64,000 nucleotides of DNA, from the NCBI RefSeq assembly GCF_937616625.2, contig NC_065571.1:2110501-2174500 (forward strand). Direction: 5' to 3'. The translations under genes and the position numbers were made by a program. Below the pieces are notes generated by a model. That model ran no database searches. It was not told the origin of the DNA and was given only the letters and a program-made list of their open reading frames with translations. Shown here one piece after another: positions 50,701 to 63,600 of this stretch. Source of the stretch: Mercurialis annua. Lineage: Eukaryota > Streptophyta > Magnoliopsida > Malpighiales > Euphorbiaceae. Position 1 is the first letter of the stretch; every line of letters begins with the position of its first letter.

Positions 50701-52160
50701 GGTGTCGGCCTGTCGCAAGGCAAACCCAATGAGATATACTTTATTGATAACCAATTTTATTAATTAAATTTAAAATTTTCTTAAGGTCAATTATATTCTA
50801 CTTTTATTTTAATTTTTCAATTGTATCTCTTATTTCTCTAATAACTAGTTTGTAATGTTAAATTTTAAACTTCGGCAACACCGCATATAATTTATTCCTA
50901 ATCTTTTTTGTCGCGATCGTTGTAAAGGCGGCTTTTCTGCGACAACTGATGATAGCCGTCTTTAGAGATGGCGGAATTAATTAAAATAATATCATTGATG
51001 TATTTTCTTTTCAATTAAAGGTTACTTTATTTTATTGGTGATGAATCTAGAGACAGTGAGAAATCTGATTATTATGGAGATTTGATCGTCGTTGTTCTGC
51101 AAGAGGGACGTCGGATCTGCAAGTAAGACAAGAAGATGAACTTCGCCCCAATCAGATGTTATCACTACGTTATCAAATTTGAAAAAGGATGACATAATTT
51201 ATTAAAAAAAATATAAAATATTACTTAAAAATAGAAATAAATGGGACAGAAGTAGGGTAAGTAGGGCCTTTCTCACATGCATTGTCGTTTCATGTTTTGC
51301 ATCAGCTTTCGGTTTTACTAACGTAGTACTCGGCTCTATAACCTGAAAATCGTTTCCAAACCAACAAAATTTTTAATCAATACATTGCAACTTCTGGACA
51401 TCTTTACATTATTGAAGAATTTGGTAACACAAGTACGATGTTTAATATATAACTAGCTAGATTTTAGAAATTAAATACTATCTTAAGCAAGTTAATTTTA
51501 TACAGTTCCTGAATTTTATTTTAGAAGATTATTTATTTTTTATTCATTCCTTTTTAAAGATATTTAGTTAAATTTAGCTTTTATTTAATTTTATTAATGA
51601 TTGAATTATATATATTTATAATAGGCAGAATATTTTAAAAAAACACTCATCTTCTATTCCCTTTTTAATTATATCCCGACATTTCAAAATAGTAAATCTA
51701 AAATATTGATATAATCATAATAGTCAATAAATATTTTATAAATTTAATACTAGAATCATTTATTAAGAAAATATAAATTTGGAAGATAATTGATAACTTC
51801 AAATAATAATTTTGTTTCTACACAAGTGCTTTGGCGAGTATCATATTATATTTTTGTATAGATCTTTAGGCGAGTACCTGTACAATTAACAATGTAACCT
51901 CAAAGGGTTTCAAGCTTGGTTAGCCAGATAACCGCTCCAATACTTAATCTATAGGATTTTTATAAAATTAGTCATGAATGAATGAATTGGACCGGAATTT
52001 AGAATTACCTTCGAGTTGCTCAATGAAATTGTATCTCTACTTATAGACGTTAAATCTAGGGTTATAGTTTTGTCGTGCATGTCCATCATTTTCTTTTACA
52101 TTAGAGTAGTGGGTATGAGGTTGTGCTATTGTGAACTATCAAGGTAACCATTTTATTATA
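50700..52160. other. AT-rich intergenic DNA with a MITE arm
   Basis: About 51622-51690 resembles one arm of the Mutator-like MITEs (AAAAAAACACTCATCTTC then CCCTTTTTAATTATATCCC) without a partner arm. Nothing else recognised. Confidence 0.4.
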
Positions 52161-52432
52161 GGCGAGTTTGATAGTTAGTTTATAGTCGATTTATTATAGA
52201 CGAGCTTATAGTTAGCTTATAATCGGCTTCTTATCAGCGAATTTGAGAGTTATAGCATGTAGTCAACTTTTTATAGGTGAGTTTGATGCATGTTAGCTAG
52301 CTTGTAGTCAATTTCTTATAGACGAGCCTGATAGTTAGCATATCGTCGACTTTTTATGGGCGAGTTTGATAGCCTATAGTCGACTTTTTATAGGTGAGCT
52401 TGATAGCTATAGCCTATAGTCGACTTTTAGAC
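52161..52432. repeat. Degenerate minisatellite, unit about 40-50 bp
   Basis: Six or so copies built from TAGTCGACTTTTTATAG, GCGAGTTTGATAG and TTAGC. The last copies are the most alike. No gene overlaps. Confidence 0.75.
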
Positions 52433-52612
52433 TTGCGGAGTAGCTCGAACGGTACTATTAGCTCGGTATCAATAATGATTAGAATCATTCTAAAAATTAA
52501 AAGATAAATAATTAAAACAAATATATTATAAAAAATTAGAAAGACTAAGAATCTAACTTTATCTTCACAGTGTTTCCAAACAACACTAGCTTGATCTTAA
52601 ACTCTATTAATG

Positions 52613-52855
52613 GAGAAATTCTTGTGTGAACCTAATTCGCCACGGAGGATTGTGAACCATCCATTAAATAAATGACACGTGTCATCATTAAATGTCATGT
52701 CCAATCAATAAATATCATATTAATTAATGATATTTTGATTAGAAATAAATGCATTTTTTTGATTGAACATGACATTTAATGACGACACATGTCAAGTATT
52801 TAATGAATGATTCACAATCCTACGTGGCAAACTTGGTTCACACAAGAATTTCTCC
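52613..52855. mobile_element. hAT-like fold-back MITE
   Basis: 243 bp starting GAGAAATTCTTGTGTGAACC and ending with GGTTCACACAAGAATTTCTCC, so the arms are complementary. An 8-bp duplication TATTAATG is at 52605-52612 and 52856-52863. The arms also carry ACACGTGTCAT/ACACATGTCAA words. Confidence 0.8.
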
Positions 52856-53077
52856 TATTAATGTACAAGTGATTAGAGGCAGAACTACTTTTAGATCAGA
52901 GTAGTCTCCAACTTTGAATGTATAATTATGATTTTTAAGAAAAGTAGAGATGATCTTTTTAAAATTAAAAATAAATTTATAGAAAATTCAAAGTTTAATA
53001 CTCTCTATATCCCGTTTGAAAAAGAAATTACTCCTTGTTTACATATCCCATTTAAAAAGGTCATGTCGTATTTTCTA

Positions 53078-53485
53078 GAGCAAATTACTATGACACCCCT
53101 CACATTTAACATAATTCACAGTTTAGTCCCTCTTCTTTGAAAAATAATGAACTATATAGCCCCATTTTTGTTTTTGTCAACGATTTAGTCCTTCCGTCCA
53201 TTTTGGATGTTAGTCAACGAAGTCAACAAAACTATATGATCCCCCACTTTTGTTTTTTTTAACGATTTAACCCCTCACTTTTATTTTTGTCAACAATTCC
53301 GTCCCTCAGTTTTGATAATTAATTTACCCATAAGTCCTTTGACTTCATTGACTAACACTAAAAATGGATGAAGGGACTAAAATATAACAGAAGCAAAAGT
53401 GAGGGGCCATATAGTTTAGTTTTCAAATAAGAAGGACTAAAGTGTAAATTTTGTCAAATATGAGGAATTTCATAGTAATTTGCTC
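53078..53485. mobile_element. Mutator-like MITE, GAGCAAATT family
   Basis: 408 bp with inverted arms starting GAGCAAATTACTATGACACC and ending in the near-complement, and 9-bp flanks TATTTTCTA (53069-53077) and TATTTTTTA (53486-53494). Two Stowaway-like termini (CATATCCCATTTAAAAAGG and a relative) lie just to its left. Confidence 0.75.
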
Positions 53486-53894
53486 TATTTTTTATACCAA
53501 CTTATATGATTTTTTTTATCTTATTTTATCTTTCTATAAATCATTAATAGAAATAAAAAAAACTATAGTAATTTAAGTTTTTCTAATCTATGTACAAGTT
53601 ATTTGCCTCTTATTTCGAAAAATATATGTGGTCGAGAAAAGAACAATATTTCCCCATTTTTAATTTGGGAATATATACAGTATACTCTGAAATTGAAAGC
53701 CGTGAGTTTAGAAAGTTGTCATACCAGTACCAAGGCTACTGCAAGAGATCCCTTATCTAAAATTCTGAGAAATCATTCATGGTAAGAATTCATATTTTAA
53801 TTTATAGAGAGGAAGGTAAAAGTTTATCTTAAGTAGAGTCGAAATTAAACCTAACAGTGAACTCTACACAATTCCTAAAATACATTATCAGATC

Positions 53895-53970
53895 CACGTG
53901 TCTATATCCTCCATAGCCAGCACCCTACAACGTATTGACCACCAAACACTTTTTCCAACATCCTATATAA
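53895..53970 (+). promoter_or_regulatory. NCED6 core promoter with a G-box/ABRE
   Basis: A CACGTG G-box, continuing as ACGTGTC (an ABRE-type core), lies at 53895-53900, and a TATA box (TATATAA) at 53964-53970, about 65 bp before the ATG. Spacing suits a plant promoter. bZIP factors that bind ABREs act in ABA-responsive and seed-expressed genes; that this one is functional is inference. Confidence 0.5.
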
Positions 53971-54034
53971 TCCATACCATCTTCTTCATTAAATTATACC
54001 CCTCAATTTCACTTCTCTCTGCACATAATTAACC

Positions 54035-55729
54035 ATGCAAGCCTCTCTTCATTTCTCCACTACCACCACCTTTTCTAAAACAATGCCTCCTTTCAAAAAT
54101 ACGGCGCCGCTGTTAAAGCCAGAGCCTGTTTTTACTCCTCAAACGGAAAAAACTAACTACCCAACTGAGTTGAACCCGATTCAGAAGCTTGTAGCTTCAG
54201 CTTTGGACAAATTTGAATCTTCGGTTATTTTACCGTTGGAGAATATGCATGTGTTGCCGAAAACGGTTGACCCTGCTGTTCAAATTTCAGGTAATTTCGC
54301 GCCGGTTCGTGAGTGTCCGGTTCAGCACGGTTTGGAAGTTGTGGGCCATATTCCCGACTGCTTACGCGGCGTTTATTTGCGGAACGGGGCTAATCCTGTG
54401 TATGCACCCACAGGTGGACACCACTTGTTTGACGGTGACGGTATGATTCATGCGGTTAGTTTGGGAGTTGGAAACCGAGCCAGTTATAGCTGCAGGTACA
54501 CACATACAAGCCGGCTCGAGCAAGAAGCCAAATTGGGCCGGTTAGTTTTTCCTAAGCCGATTGGTGAGCTGCATGGACACCTGGGTTTGGCTCGGCTTAT
54601 GTTGTTCATGGCTCGATCTGGTTTCGGCTTGGTTGACGGTTCACGTGGCACAGGCGTGGCTAATGCTGGGTTGGTTTATTTTAACGGAAGATTATTAGCC
54701 ATGTCAGAAGATGATCTTCCTTATCATGTGAAGATCAAGGGTGATGGTGATCTTGAAACAATCAAACGGTTCAGCTTTCATGATCAGCTTGATTGTCCAA
54801 TGATAGCTCACCCTAAGGTGGACCCGGTCACCGGTGAGCTTCATGCATTGAGTTACAACGTATTAAAGAAGCCGTACTTGAAGTACTTCAAGTTCGATAA
54901 GTACGGCAAGAAGTCACGTGACTTGAATATAACCTTGGATCAGCCCACAATGGTCCACGACTTTGCGGTTACAAGGAATTTTATAGTAGTACCGGATCAT
55001 CAAGTGGTATTCAAGTTATCCGACATGATTCGGGGCGGGTCACCCGTTGTATACGACAAAAACAAGACGTCAAGGTTTGGAATTTTGTCTAAAAAGGACG
55101 CAGATGAATCCGGAATTACATGGATCGACGCGCCAGATTGTTTTTGCTTTCATTTATGGAATTCCTGGGAGGAAATATCCAGCAATGGTGATAAAATTAT
55201 CGTTGTTATCGGGTCATGCATGAACCCACCCGACTCGATTTTTAACGAATCTGAAACACCACTACAAAGTGAACTATCAGAAATTCGGTTAAATCTGGGG
55301 ACCAGAGAGTCAACCAGGAAAGCTATAGTGACAGGCATGAATTTAGAAGCGGGTCAAGTGAACCGGAAATTCCTGGGCCAGAAGACCCGGTTTGTGTACA
55401 TGGCCATAGCGGAACCGTGGCCCAAATGCAATGGTATCGCTAGAGTTGATTTAGAGACGAAAGAAGTGGCCAAATTTATGTACGGCGACGAAAGATATGG
55501 CGGGGAGCCATTTTTCGTGGCGAAAAATGAAAATAATATTAATGGAGAAGGTGACGGATATATAATGGGATTTGTTAGAGATGAGAAAAATAATAATTCG
55601 GAATTGGTGATAGTGAATGCATTAAATATGGAGCAAGTTGGTTCTGTAAAATTGCCAACTAGGGTGCCGTACGGATTTCATGGTACATTTGTTAGTGAAG
55701 ATGAATTGAAGCAACAAGCTTTGTTTTAA
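54035..55729 (+). CDS. NCED6: 9-cis-epoxycarotenoid dioxygenase, NCED6 type
   Basis: A single uninterrupted 564-residue frame; intronless genes are the rule for NCEDs. The enzyme cleaves 9-cis-violaxanthin or 9'-cis-neoxanthin to xanthoxin, the committed step of abscisic acid synthesis, in plastids. The first ~50 residues are Ser/Thr/Pro-rich and suit a transit peptide. The four iron-binding histidines are visible in [24 protein letters not shown] and PYGFHGTF. Family signatures include [23 protein letters not shown] and [32 protein letters not shown], the [13 protein letters not shown] wording and [10 protein letters not shown] fit my memory of Arabidopsis NCED6, as does the short length. 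It could be another NCED paralogue, but not CCD4. Confidence 0.95.
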   Translation: MQASLHFSTTTTFSKTMPPFKNTAPLLKPEPVFTPQTEKTNYPTELNPIQKLVASALDKFESSVILPLENMHVLPKTVDPAVQISGNFAPVRECPVQHGLEVVGHIPDCLRGVYLRNGANPVYAPTGGHHLFDGDGMIHAVSLGVGNRASYSCRYTHTSRLEQEAKLGRLVFPKPIGELHGHLGLARLMLFMARSGFGLVDGSRGTGVANAGLVYFNGRLLAMSEDDLPYHVKIKGDGDLETIKRFSFHDQLDCPMIAHPKVDPVTGELHALSYNVLKKPYLKYFKFDKYGKKSRDLNITLDQPTMVHDFAVTRNFIVVPDHQVVFKLSDMIRGGSPVVYDKNKTSRFGILSKKDADESGITWIDAPDCFCFHLWNSWEEISSNGDKIIVVIGSCMNPPDSIFNESETPLQSELSEIRLNLGTRESTRKAIVTGMNLEAGQVNRKFLGQKTRFVYMAIAEPWPKCNGIARVDLETKEVAKFMYGDERYGGEPFFVAKNENNINGEGDGYIMGFVRDEKNNNSELVIVNALNMEQVGSVKLPTRVPYGFHGTFVSEDELKQQALF

Positions 55730-55774
55730 ACTTAGTTAAAGGAGGATGCATGTAGAATTGTAGTTCAAGTTGTA

Positions 55775-55778
55775 GCCG

Positions 55779-55812
<34 letters not shown>
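55775..55812. repeat. (AT)n microsatellite in the NCED6 3' flank
   Basis: An uninterrupted TA run about 46-80 bp after the stop codon, probably within the 3' UTR. Confidence 0.85.
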
Positions 55813-55816
<4 letters not shown>

Positions 55817-56044
55817 GCATGATCTTTCGGGATGTTGATAAGTTAATCACATATCTTCAATTTTAATAACTATATACTCCTATATTTTAATTTTTTATTG
55901 CTTGTAATGTAATCGGCAATAAAAAAATATGGTATAATATTGATGATGTGATATTCGGAATTCAACTTAGTCATTTACGAAAATGCCACATTAAAATATA
56001 TCGTTTTATGAATGCGAAATGTATATTCGAGCTCCTAAATTAGT

Positions 56045-56245
56045 GTTTAGTCTTAGATCTGAGATTTTCGGATTTGCCGATCCCTTTAGGATTCGGCATC
56101 CATTATCGTTGGCCGAACCCCCTTGATTGCTTTGGTGCATGTATATCAGTTAGGATTCGGTTATGACATATGTTTGGCGAGTCCTCCGGTTCTCCTGAAA
56201 GGATAGATCCGATGTGACTTAGTGTAATTTAGGTTATTCTGAAAT
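56045..56245 (-). mobile_element. LTR/polypurine-tract fragment of a Tat-like relative
   Basis: On the minus strand a G-run (CAAGGGGGTTCGGCC) is followed by TAATGGATGCCGAATCC, which mirrors the junction of polypurine tract and LTR start at 4505-4540 (TAATGATGGATACCGAATCC). Only about 60 bp of LTR remain. Confidence 0.45.
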
Positions 56246-57270
56246 TCGTTTCCATCACTTTGTATTAGTGACAGTGGCGGATCCAAGACTCTAATATGGT
56301 TGGGGTCCGTTTATATTATAAAATATATAATATTAACAAATTTTTTGTTTTTCTGCAATTGTCATATGTTGAGTCAAATTATTGAAAAGCTAACAAAATT
56401 ATTAAATTTAATTGGCAACAAATCTTGTCGTGTATAATATCTTGACATAATTTGCTAAATAAACATTATGATAAATAAAATTTTAAAAAATAATTAAATA
56501 GCTATAAATTATTAAAATTTAATAAACAAAAAATATAAGTAACTTAATTATCAAAAAAAAAGTAACTTATTACATTTTTGAATAAATTTGATTAGAATTT
56601 TAATTTGTAAGTTTTTTTAGGAGAATTTATAAGCTTTCAGTGTGAAGTATAATGATAATAAACATTTTCGCATTATTACCTCCTCTTTTTTGTGATTGCA
56701 ATTATAATTTTTAACACACATTTGCATAATTAGGGTTTTGCCTGTTTTGTTTTCTTTTCTGACTTTAATATGACTTTAATATGAATATATAATGGAATTT
56801 AATTTTTTTAAAATAGTCGTCAATATAAAATAAAAACAGTAAATTTATCAATTAGTAAATACAACAGAAAAAGTAGTCGAATCGTTATAAAAATTAAATG
56901 TGCAAAAAAAATGTCTAGATTATTTTATTACAAAAAATTAAAATGTCAATTACAACCACTTTTCTATTCTCAATTATAAAAACAATAAATAGATAAATTA
57001 TTCTGTTCCTACTACTGAACGTTTTCTTTACCCAAGTTTTTTTTATGAATTCTTTACCCAAGTTCATCATACGTGTCTATCTGCACATAATACGTGGCTA
57101 TTAGGTGTCTTCATCATCCTCTTTAGTCAAGTTTTATTTTCGTTTCACTAACCTTTTTTGTCTCGTCTACTTGCTATCTGATTTTATCAGTGTTTCATAT
57201 GACATTTCGAATTCTGTGCACAAGCTTCAAGTGTCTTCGAAATTGATGTTATTAGTACTTCATGCATTTT
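56246..57270. other. AT-rich intergenic DNA
   Basis: AGTGGCGGATCCAAGA at about 56274 with GGGGTCC nearby resembles a plant transposon terminus, but no partner end is found. No gene recognised. Confidence 0.45.
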
Positions 57271-57278
57271 TTTTTTAT

Positions 57279-57631
57279 GAACAAAGGGTCAACGCACCTC
57301 CTGAATTTGTGACACAGGGTCATCTATTCCAATTTATACTTTTTTGAGCAACTAACCCCAAAATTCTTTATTTTTAGGTCAGATAACCTAATAATTTATA
57401 TTTTTATTTTAAAAAACAAATTTAGGATAATTATATCGCAACAATTAGGGAAGTATTTAATTATTTTTTTGCATCTCTCACCTTCGATTTGTATTTTAAG
57501 CGTTTTAAAAATACAATTATGGGTTACTTGACCCGAAAATGAAGAGTTTTGGGGTTAGTTGCTCAAAAATGTATAAATTGGGTTAGATGACCCTGTGATA
57601 CAAGTTTAGGGGGTGCGTTGACCCTTTGTTC
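57279..57631. mobile_element. Fold-back MITE, GAACAAAGGGTCAACGC family
   Basis: 353 bp with arms GAACAAAGGGTCAACGCACC and its complement GTGCGTTGACCCTTTGTTC. The flanking T-rich DNA (TTTTTTTAT versus TTTTTTTTA) gives a plausible but low-complexity 9-bp duplication. Confidence 0.75.
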
Positions 57632-58203
57632 TTTTTTTTATTACTCCATCTGTCCAATTTAAAAACGCTTTTTTATAAATAATATGTATATTAGATCACA
57701 AAAAATGGCAAAGTCAGTTTAAAATTTTCGCATAAAAAATAACACGTTCGAAACAACACACTAAAAACTACAGATAAAAAAACCTAAAAGTCAAACCGTT
57801 GAATAAAATACAAAAATGATTCCGAAAAAAATTTATATCCGAATAAAAGAATCCTTATTGCTAATTTTGTAAGAAACGCCAGTTTTGAGAAACAATTAAA
57901 AATTACAACCTCCTTATATTGCGAGTTGTTCTAAAAAACATGCTCATTCCTGCACTTATAAATCTCCCATATCACAAGACCACAAAATTTGCCATAATTG
58001 TCGGTGGTAGCCTCTCGGAATAATAGACTGTCATTGCAACATTAAGTCTCTAAAAGAAGATGGAAAGATCCAACAAATATTAAGTTTTTACAAGATGTCA
58101 CACCAAATATTTTTCCGTTTTAAATTAATAGGGACTATTCTAAATTTCTGTGTCCCAAATTATCGATAGTTATTTGTTGCTTAAATGATAAAAGTATATT
58201 CTA

Positions 58204-58314
58204 TAGGGTTATTTGATCCAAAAATAAAGAGTTTTTGAATTAGTTGCTAAAAAAATATAAATTAAATTAGATGACCATGTGCTACAAGTTCGGGGGCGCG
58301 TTAACCTTTTATTT
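58204..58314. mobile_element. Solo arm of the GAACAAAGGGTCAACGC MITE family
   Basis: About 110 bp match the right arm of 57279-57631 in order (GGGTTATTTGATCC, AAAGAGTTTTTGAATTAGTTGC, GGGGGCGCGTTAACC) with no left arm. Probably a truncated copy. Confidence 0.65.
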
Positions 58315-58451
58315 TTAATATTATATAAATAAAATAATGCGTCGTAAGTGCAACTATAATTTTTTGTTCATTTTTTATATAAATCTTTTGAAGTAGTAGC
58401 TTATTACGCTTTCATTTTTGTAAAAAATGAATCCCTCAATTATTATTATTT

Positions 58452-58827
58452 GGCTTAATGCCTTAAAAAATTCCGACCTTTCATCTCCTTTTCAATTCTA
58501 TCATGACGTTAAAAAATTGTCAATTTTACTCCAGATTGCAGTTTTTCATTTCAATTGTACCCTAAAGTATAAAATTGATCTTTATTTATTTGAAAAATAG
58601 TTCAATAAATTTTCTTAGAAATGGTCAATTTAATATAAAAAGTTAATCTAATACAAAAAGGGTCAATTTTGAGAATTTTTTCCAAATAAAAAAAAGGTCA
58701 ATTTTATATTTTAGGGTACAATTGAAATGGAAAAAAAGCAAAATAGGATAAAATTGACAAATTTGCAACATCAGGGTAGGATTGAAAAAGGTATGAAAGG
58801 TCAAGGTTTTTTTTAAGACATTAAACC
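58452..58827. mobile_element. Mutator-like MITE, GGCTTAAT family
   Basis: 376 bp with inverted arms (GGCTTAATGCCTTAAAAAAT at left) and a perfect 9-bp duplication TTATTATTT at 58443-58451 and 58828-58836. Its interior matches 48049-48552. Confidence 0.88.
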
Positions 58828-59596
58828 TTATTATTTTGATTTAATATGACATAGTTATCACTTTTTATAACAAAAAATCTAATGGCCCGCAGAAACTAAG
58901 ACCATCTATGACTATATTTAGCCCAAGATAGAAGAAAACTTGTGGGCTAATCAACCCATTCTTATAGGCTTAAAGAAACAGTGTTGTAAAATTTCATTTA
59001 AAACACTTTTTGAAATTATTCCGAAAACCACTAAAAAAATAAAATAAAATTGAAATATTATTTTTATTTAATAGTTTTTTGAGTTTATTTAATTTATTTA
59101 TTTAGTATTTGTGTATTTATATCATTTTTTATATTTTAAAATAAAAATGCATCTCTATTTTTTTATAATAGTTTTTTTTTTTAAATTAGAATTTAACTTT
59201 TTAGATCTTTTAGTTGATCTATTCATATAATATCTCCAATATAATACTTAGAAATTTAAGGAAAAAAAACGTGATATGATCAAATCACTAAAAAAATAAA
59301 ATATTGTCAATCGTGATCAACCCATTTTTACAATTTAATAAGAATACGATAAGAAAAATAAAGGAAAAATTTATAATAATAATTGTGCTTTTTTAAATTG
59401 TTTGATAATTATAAAATGGATAACTGTATTAGGATGGAGGGATTATTTAATTCAGTCAAATATTCAATTAAACAAATGATTAAATTTCAACCAACAAGCC
59501 ACCGTCACAAAAACTAAAATTATACCAAATTGCTACATCTGCAATCCCACTGTGTATTTGGATCATTATTTTGTTTCTGAATTAATTAATCAAAGA

Positions 59597-59730
59597 GCTC
59601 GTCTAAAGTTGATCCAGGAAGCTTTTCGTCCAGATGATGCCCATTTGATCTCGTCTCTTATTGGAATGTCAAAGATAAATTAGTCTGGCATTTCACTCAA
59701 AATGGTATTTATTCTGAAATCAGGCTATGA
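59597..59730 (+). pseudogene. LINE reverse-transcriptase fragment, frameshifted
   Basis: One frame reads KLIQEAFRPDDAHLISSLIG and, after a one-base shift near 59680, another reads KDKLVWHFTQNGIYS. Together they resemble the region before the zinc-binding domain of plant LINE polyproteins. Stops and the shift show it is dead. Confidence 0.6.
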
Positions 59731-60666
59731 ATAAATGCTTAATTTGATTAGGAATCATGCTAGTCCATATCAGTCATATGTAATTTTTAAATGTAATGCA
59801 TATTTACATTTCCAGATATTTACTTTTCAGCCTTTTATTTTCTAGTCATTTACGTTTTTAGACGTTTTTTTTTTCAATATGCTGTATTTTGGACTTCCTG
59901 CTTTAATGAGATGCTTTTTATATCTAGGAAATAGATAAAATCAATAGGGCAAGTCAAAAGTTAGAGCGTGTCCATGTTCTGGTATGATGCACGATAATCT
60001 CATCCATAGGCGCGTGAGGTTATCTATCCTGTAAAAAAATTATTTCCTAACTAAACTAAATGACGACTCCATTTTCAAACTAAATCAAATCGAGGTTACC
60101 ATAAGACTGAGCGAGTCCGATCCCCGCTCCGCTCACAATATGTTTACAATAAAAATTAAAGCATAAGAAGTAAAAATAATTTTTTAGTCAAGATGATTTT
60201 TTTTTCTAATTTAAAGGCATAATATTAAAAATTTAGTGATTATTAAAGATAATTTTATAGTTTATTCTTAAAAGTGTACATTCAGTTCAAACTAAAACTA
60301 AACGAACTAATTTATAAGTATGCAAAAGAATTTAGATCAAAATAAACAAATTAATTAGTTGATTTTTTTTATTTTAATTTTCGTCTTTTGATTTATAGTA
60401 AAACTTATTCAAATTTTGTTCATATTCAAAAATTAAAATGCCAAATTTATTTTATATTATCAAATCAAATTAAACCAAACCGATAAGACATATCAAATTC
60501 AAACCAACAAAAAATCAATAAATACTGCCGGAGACAATAAGTCAAGAACACGGTGGAAAAACCCCACAAAATAAATACTAAACCCCTCACTTCTATTTCA
60601 TCTCCAATTTGACATACCAAAAACATAACTAGTCCCTATATTTTCCCTGTCTCCAGAAAACCAAAA
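59731..60666. other. Intergenic DNA and upstream region of the 2OG dioxygenase gene
   Basis: AT-rich with no recognised element. The last ~150 bp, richer in C and A, is the likely promoter and leader. Confidence 0.5.
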
Positions 60667-63600
60667 ATGTCCCAAACAAATCTCGAATCATACCCTCCTC
60701 TATTTCGCCCACACACCCCAACCAAACCAACAGACGACGTCGTTCTTCACGATGTTATTACCGAAGTTCCAGAACTTCCTCTAATAGATCTTCAGTGTCT
60801 GAATCCTGAAAAACTCGGTGAAGCTTGTAAAAATTGGGGTTTTTTTCGATTAGTAAATCATGGGATTCCATTAAATCTTCTGACCGAACTTCAAGATTGT
60901 TCTAAGAAATTATTGTCTGAATCTTTTGAGTATAAAAAGGGAGTGATTATTAGTCCAGTGTCCTACTTTTGGGGGACACCTGCCCTTAATTCTTCTGGAG
61001 GTACTATAAGTAGCTCTTTGCATAATGTTAACTGGGTTGAAGGTTTTAATGTTCCTCTTGCTCAGCTTCCTCAGTTTCAAACTGATGATCTCATGCTTCA
61101 TTCTTTCAGGTAATACATATTCTGATTTCTGATTTATTTTTATTTCATTGTTTTGGACTGTGAAACCGGACGGTGGTCGAACCGGTGTCACCTGTAATTT
61201 ACTTTCAATCGGTTTAATCAATTGGATAAAAAATAAATGTGTATACAGAGTTAAATACAATTTGAATTACAAATTTTAGCGTGATTTGCAAATAATTTTA
61301 AAATCTGCCAAAATTGATTATTAATTCTCATATTTTGGTAAATTTAAAAGCAATATATTTTCCGTTAACAAAATGTTGATATGGTAGATTATACATTGGT
61401 CCGACAACAACATAAGCGTTTTTAATTTTAGAAAATGGATCGGTGTTCCGATTTGTCAAACTATAAAAGTTGGTGATTGATTATCACAAATTACGTTGAA
61501 CTTGAAGTTTATGATTATTTTTAACAATTTACCATATATGTTGTAGAATTTAATTTAAACACATACATCAAATTATTAAATTCTAACTAAGAAAAAATTT
61601 TAAAATTTAATAAATAAATTACACTTTAATTAGTAAATACAAAATTAAATGATTTTACAATTTAATTAGTTTAATAATTTTACATCTTTAAGAATTTTTC
61701 ACTTTAAAGAGATTGAGTTATATTTTAAATTTAGAAAGAAAAAGAATTAGACTAAAGTTACCTTCCATATATGATTAAACCAGCGGGTTGAATCGGTTAA
61801 GTTAATTTGGTTTGATTTTAAAACATTGGTTTTGGACTTTTTGATGGAAGCATGCATTTTCTTGATGGGTAGGCCGAAGATGAGTTATGGGAAGAGACAT
61901 ATAACGTATTGATTAGATTGTCAAGATTCTTTTTCTTCTTCACACAAACAAAAAGTGGATGGTCAGCATCAAATCAAATAACTTTTCTCAATATAATTAT
62001 TAGCAAATTTTCCCAAAACTTTTAGAAATATAGTTATTTCGAATTGTTTAATAAAATTAAATAATAAAAAATGAGTGGCTCTACTAGTTCGAATTAGCAG
62101 TACTTTTTTAGATTTATTTTTATTAAATTCATAAGTAAAATTTATGGTTCAAACATTAATTTTATTTATATCTAAAAAAAAGTTATGCATACATATAATT
62201 TTTTATCTACTATTCTTGTATCTTGTTAGTGTAATAATTATGATTGACACAATCACACATCGATGAAAATACATTTCATTGATTATATTGAACTATTTAT
62301 TTATTTTATTATGATTCAATGAGAAAATTATTAAACTTTTGTTAATATATAACACTATGATTAAAATTCTCCAACATAAAATGAAAAATCATGGCATCTC
62401 TTTTTGGGGTTCTTGGGCTGAATACATAGTTTGACCCCTGAACTTGTACCCTTTTACCCATCTAACCCCTAAACATAACGTCTCTTCTATCGAACCTCTA
62501 AACTTGTCAAATAATCCGATTTGACCCCTGAACTTAATAAAAACGTAAACATCGAACCTCTCCGTACACAATTTCTTCTAGAATATTTCAAGTGACAGGT
62601 GGCACGGAGGGGTTCAATATTTACGTATTTATCAAGTTTAGGGGTTAAATCGGATTATTTAACAAGTTCAGAGGTTCGATAGGTGAGACGTTAAGTTTAG
62701 AGGTTAGATGGGTAAAAGGGTACAAGTTAAGGGGTCAAACTATGTATTAAGCCGGGGTTCTTGACATGATTTTCATGGTAATTGTATAGATAAGAAGATT
62801 CTAAACTATTCTCCATCTTCTATGTTCTTTACATCACATCATATTCTTGTTGTCGTTAATATTATTGTCGTTAATATTATTTAATTAAATTCTTTATTTT
62901 GATTAAATGATAAAATAAATTAAAATGTTTACAATTTTTATCAATTCTAATAAAAAATTTAATTTTATCAATTTTAAAACAATCTGAAAAGTTTTGCTAT
63001 AATTATAATTCAATTTTGATAAATTGGAATGACATATATATTTTTAAAATTATTGCCATACAATAGACATGTAAGAAAAAAATACACTTTTCTCACTCAA
63101 AATATAATTAAACTATAACTAAAATGAAAAAGATTAAATTAGATTTGACAAAATTAAAAAGAATGGTTATAATTAATACAAACCGCAAAGATTTAGCTAT
63201 TGTTTTGTTATAATGGCAAAAAAATCATTTTTTTTGGGTTTTTGTAATTTATCTAAATCTCAGTATGATATCTATTCGCATTTTTCATTTATTTTGGCTT
63301 CAACCAGCGAATAATAGTGATTAGCTGAATTTTACTGTTGTTTCTCATGTTTTTTTGGATCGAGTTAAATTTTGCAATTTTAAAAATGAATTTCGCTAAT
63401 TAAAGAGTTGGTATAAAAATTCAATTAACGGTTGGGACAATTAAATTAATTTAAGAAATTGGATAGAATTATAACGAAATTATCAAATTGAAATCTATTT
63501 ATAAATTTTGAAATTTTTGGATAGATTTATAAGTCAAAAAAATTAATTTTTTGAGCACCGTGAAACGTTTTTTTAATCAAAGTTCTTTTATTTTTTTGAA

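Noticed and set aside
55150..55338. Minus-strand frame inside NCED6
   Set aside because: Shadow of the coding strand.
54035..55729. Carotenoid cleavage dioxygenase 4 (CCD4)
   Set aside because: The sequence follows NCED wording throughout (for example [38 protein letters not shown]) rather than the CCD4 pattern.
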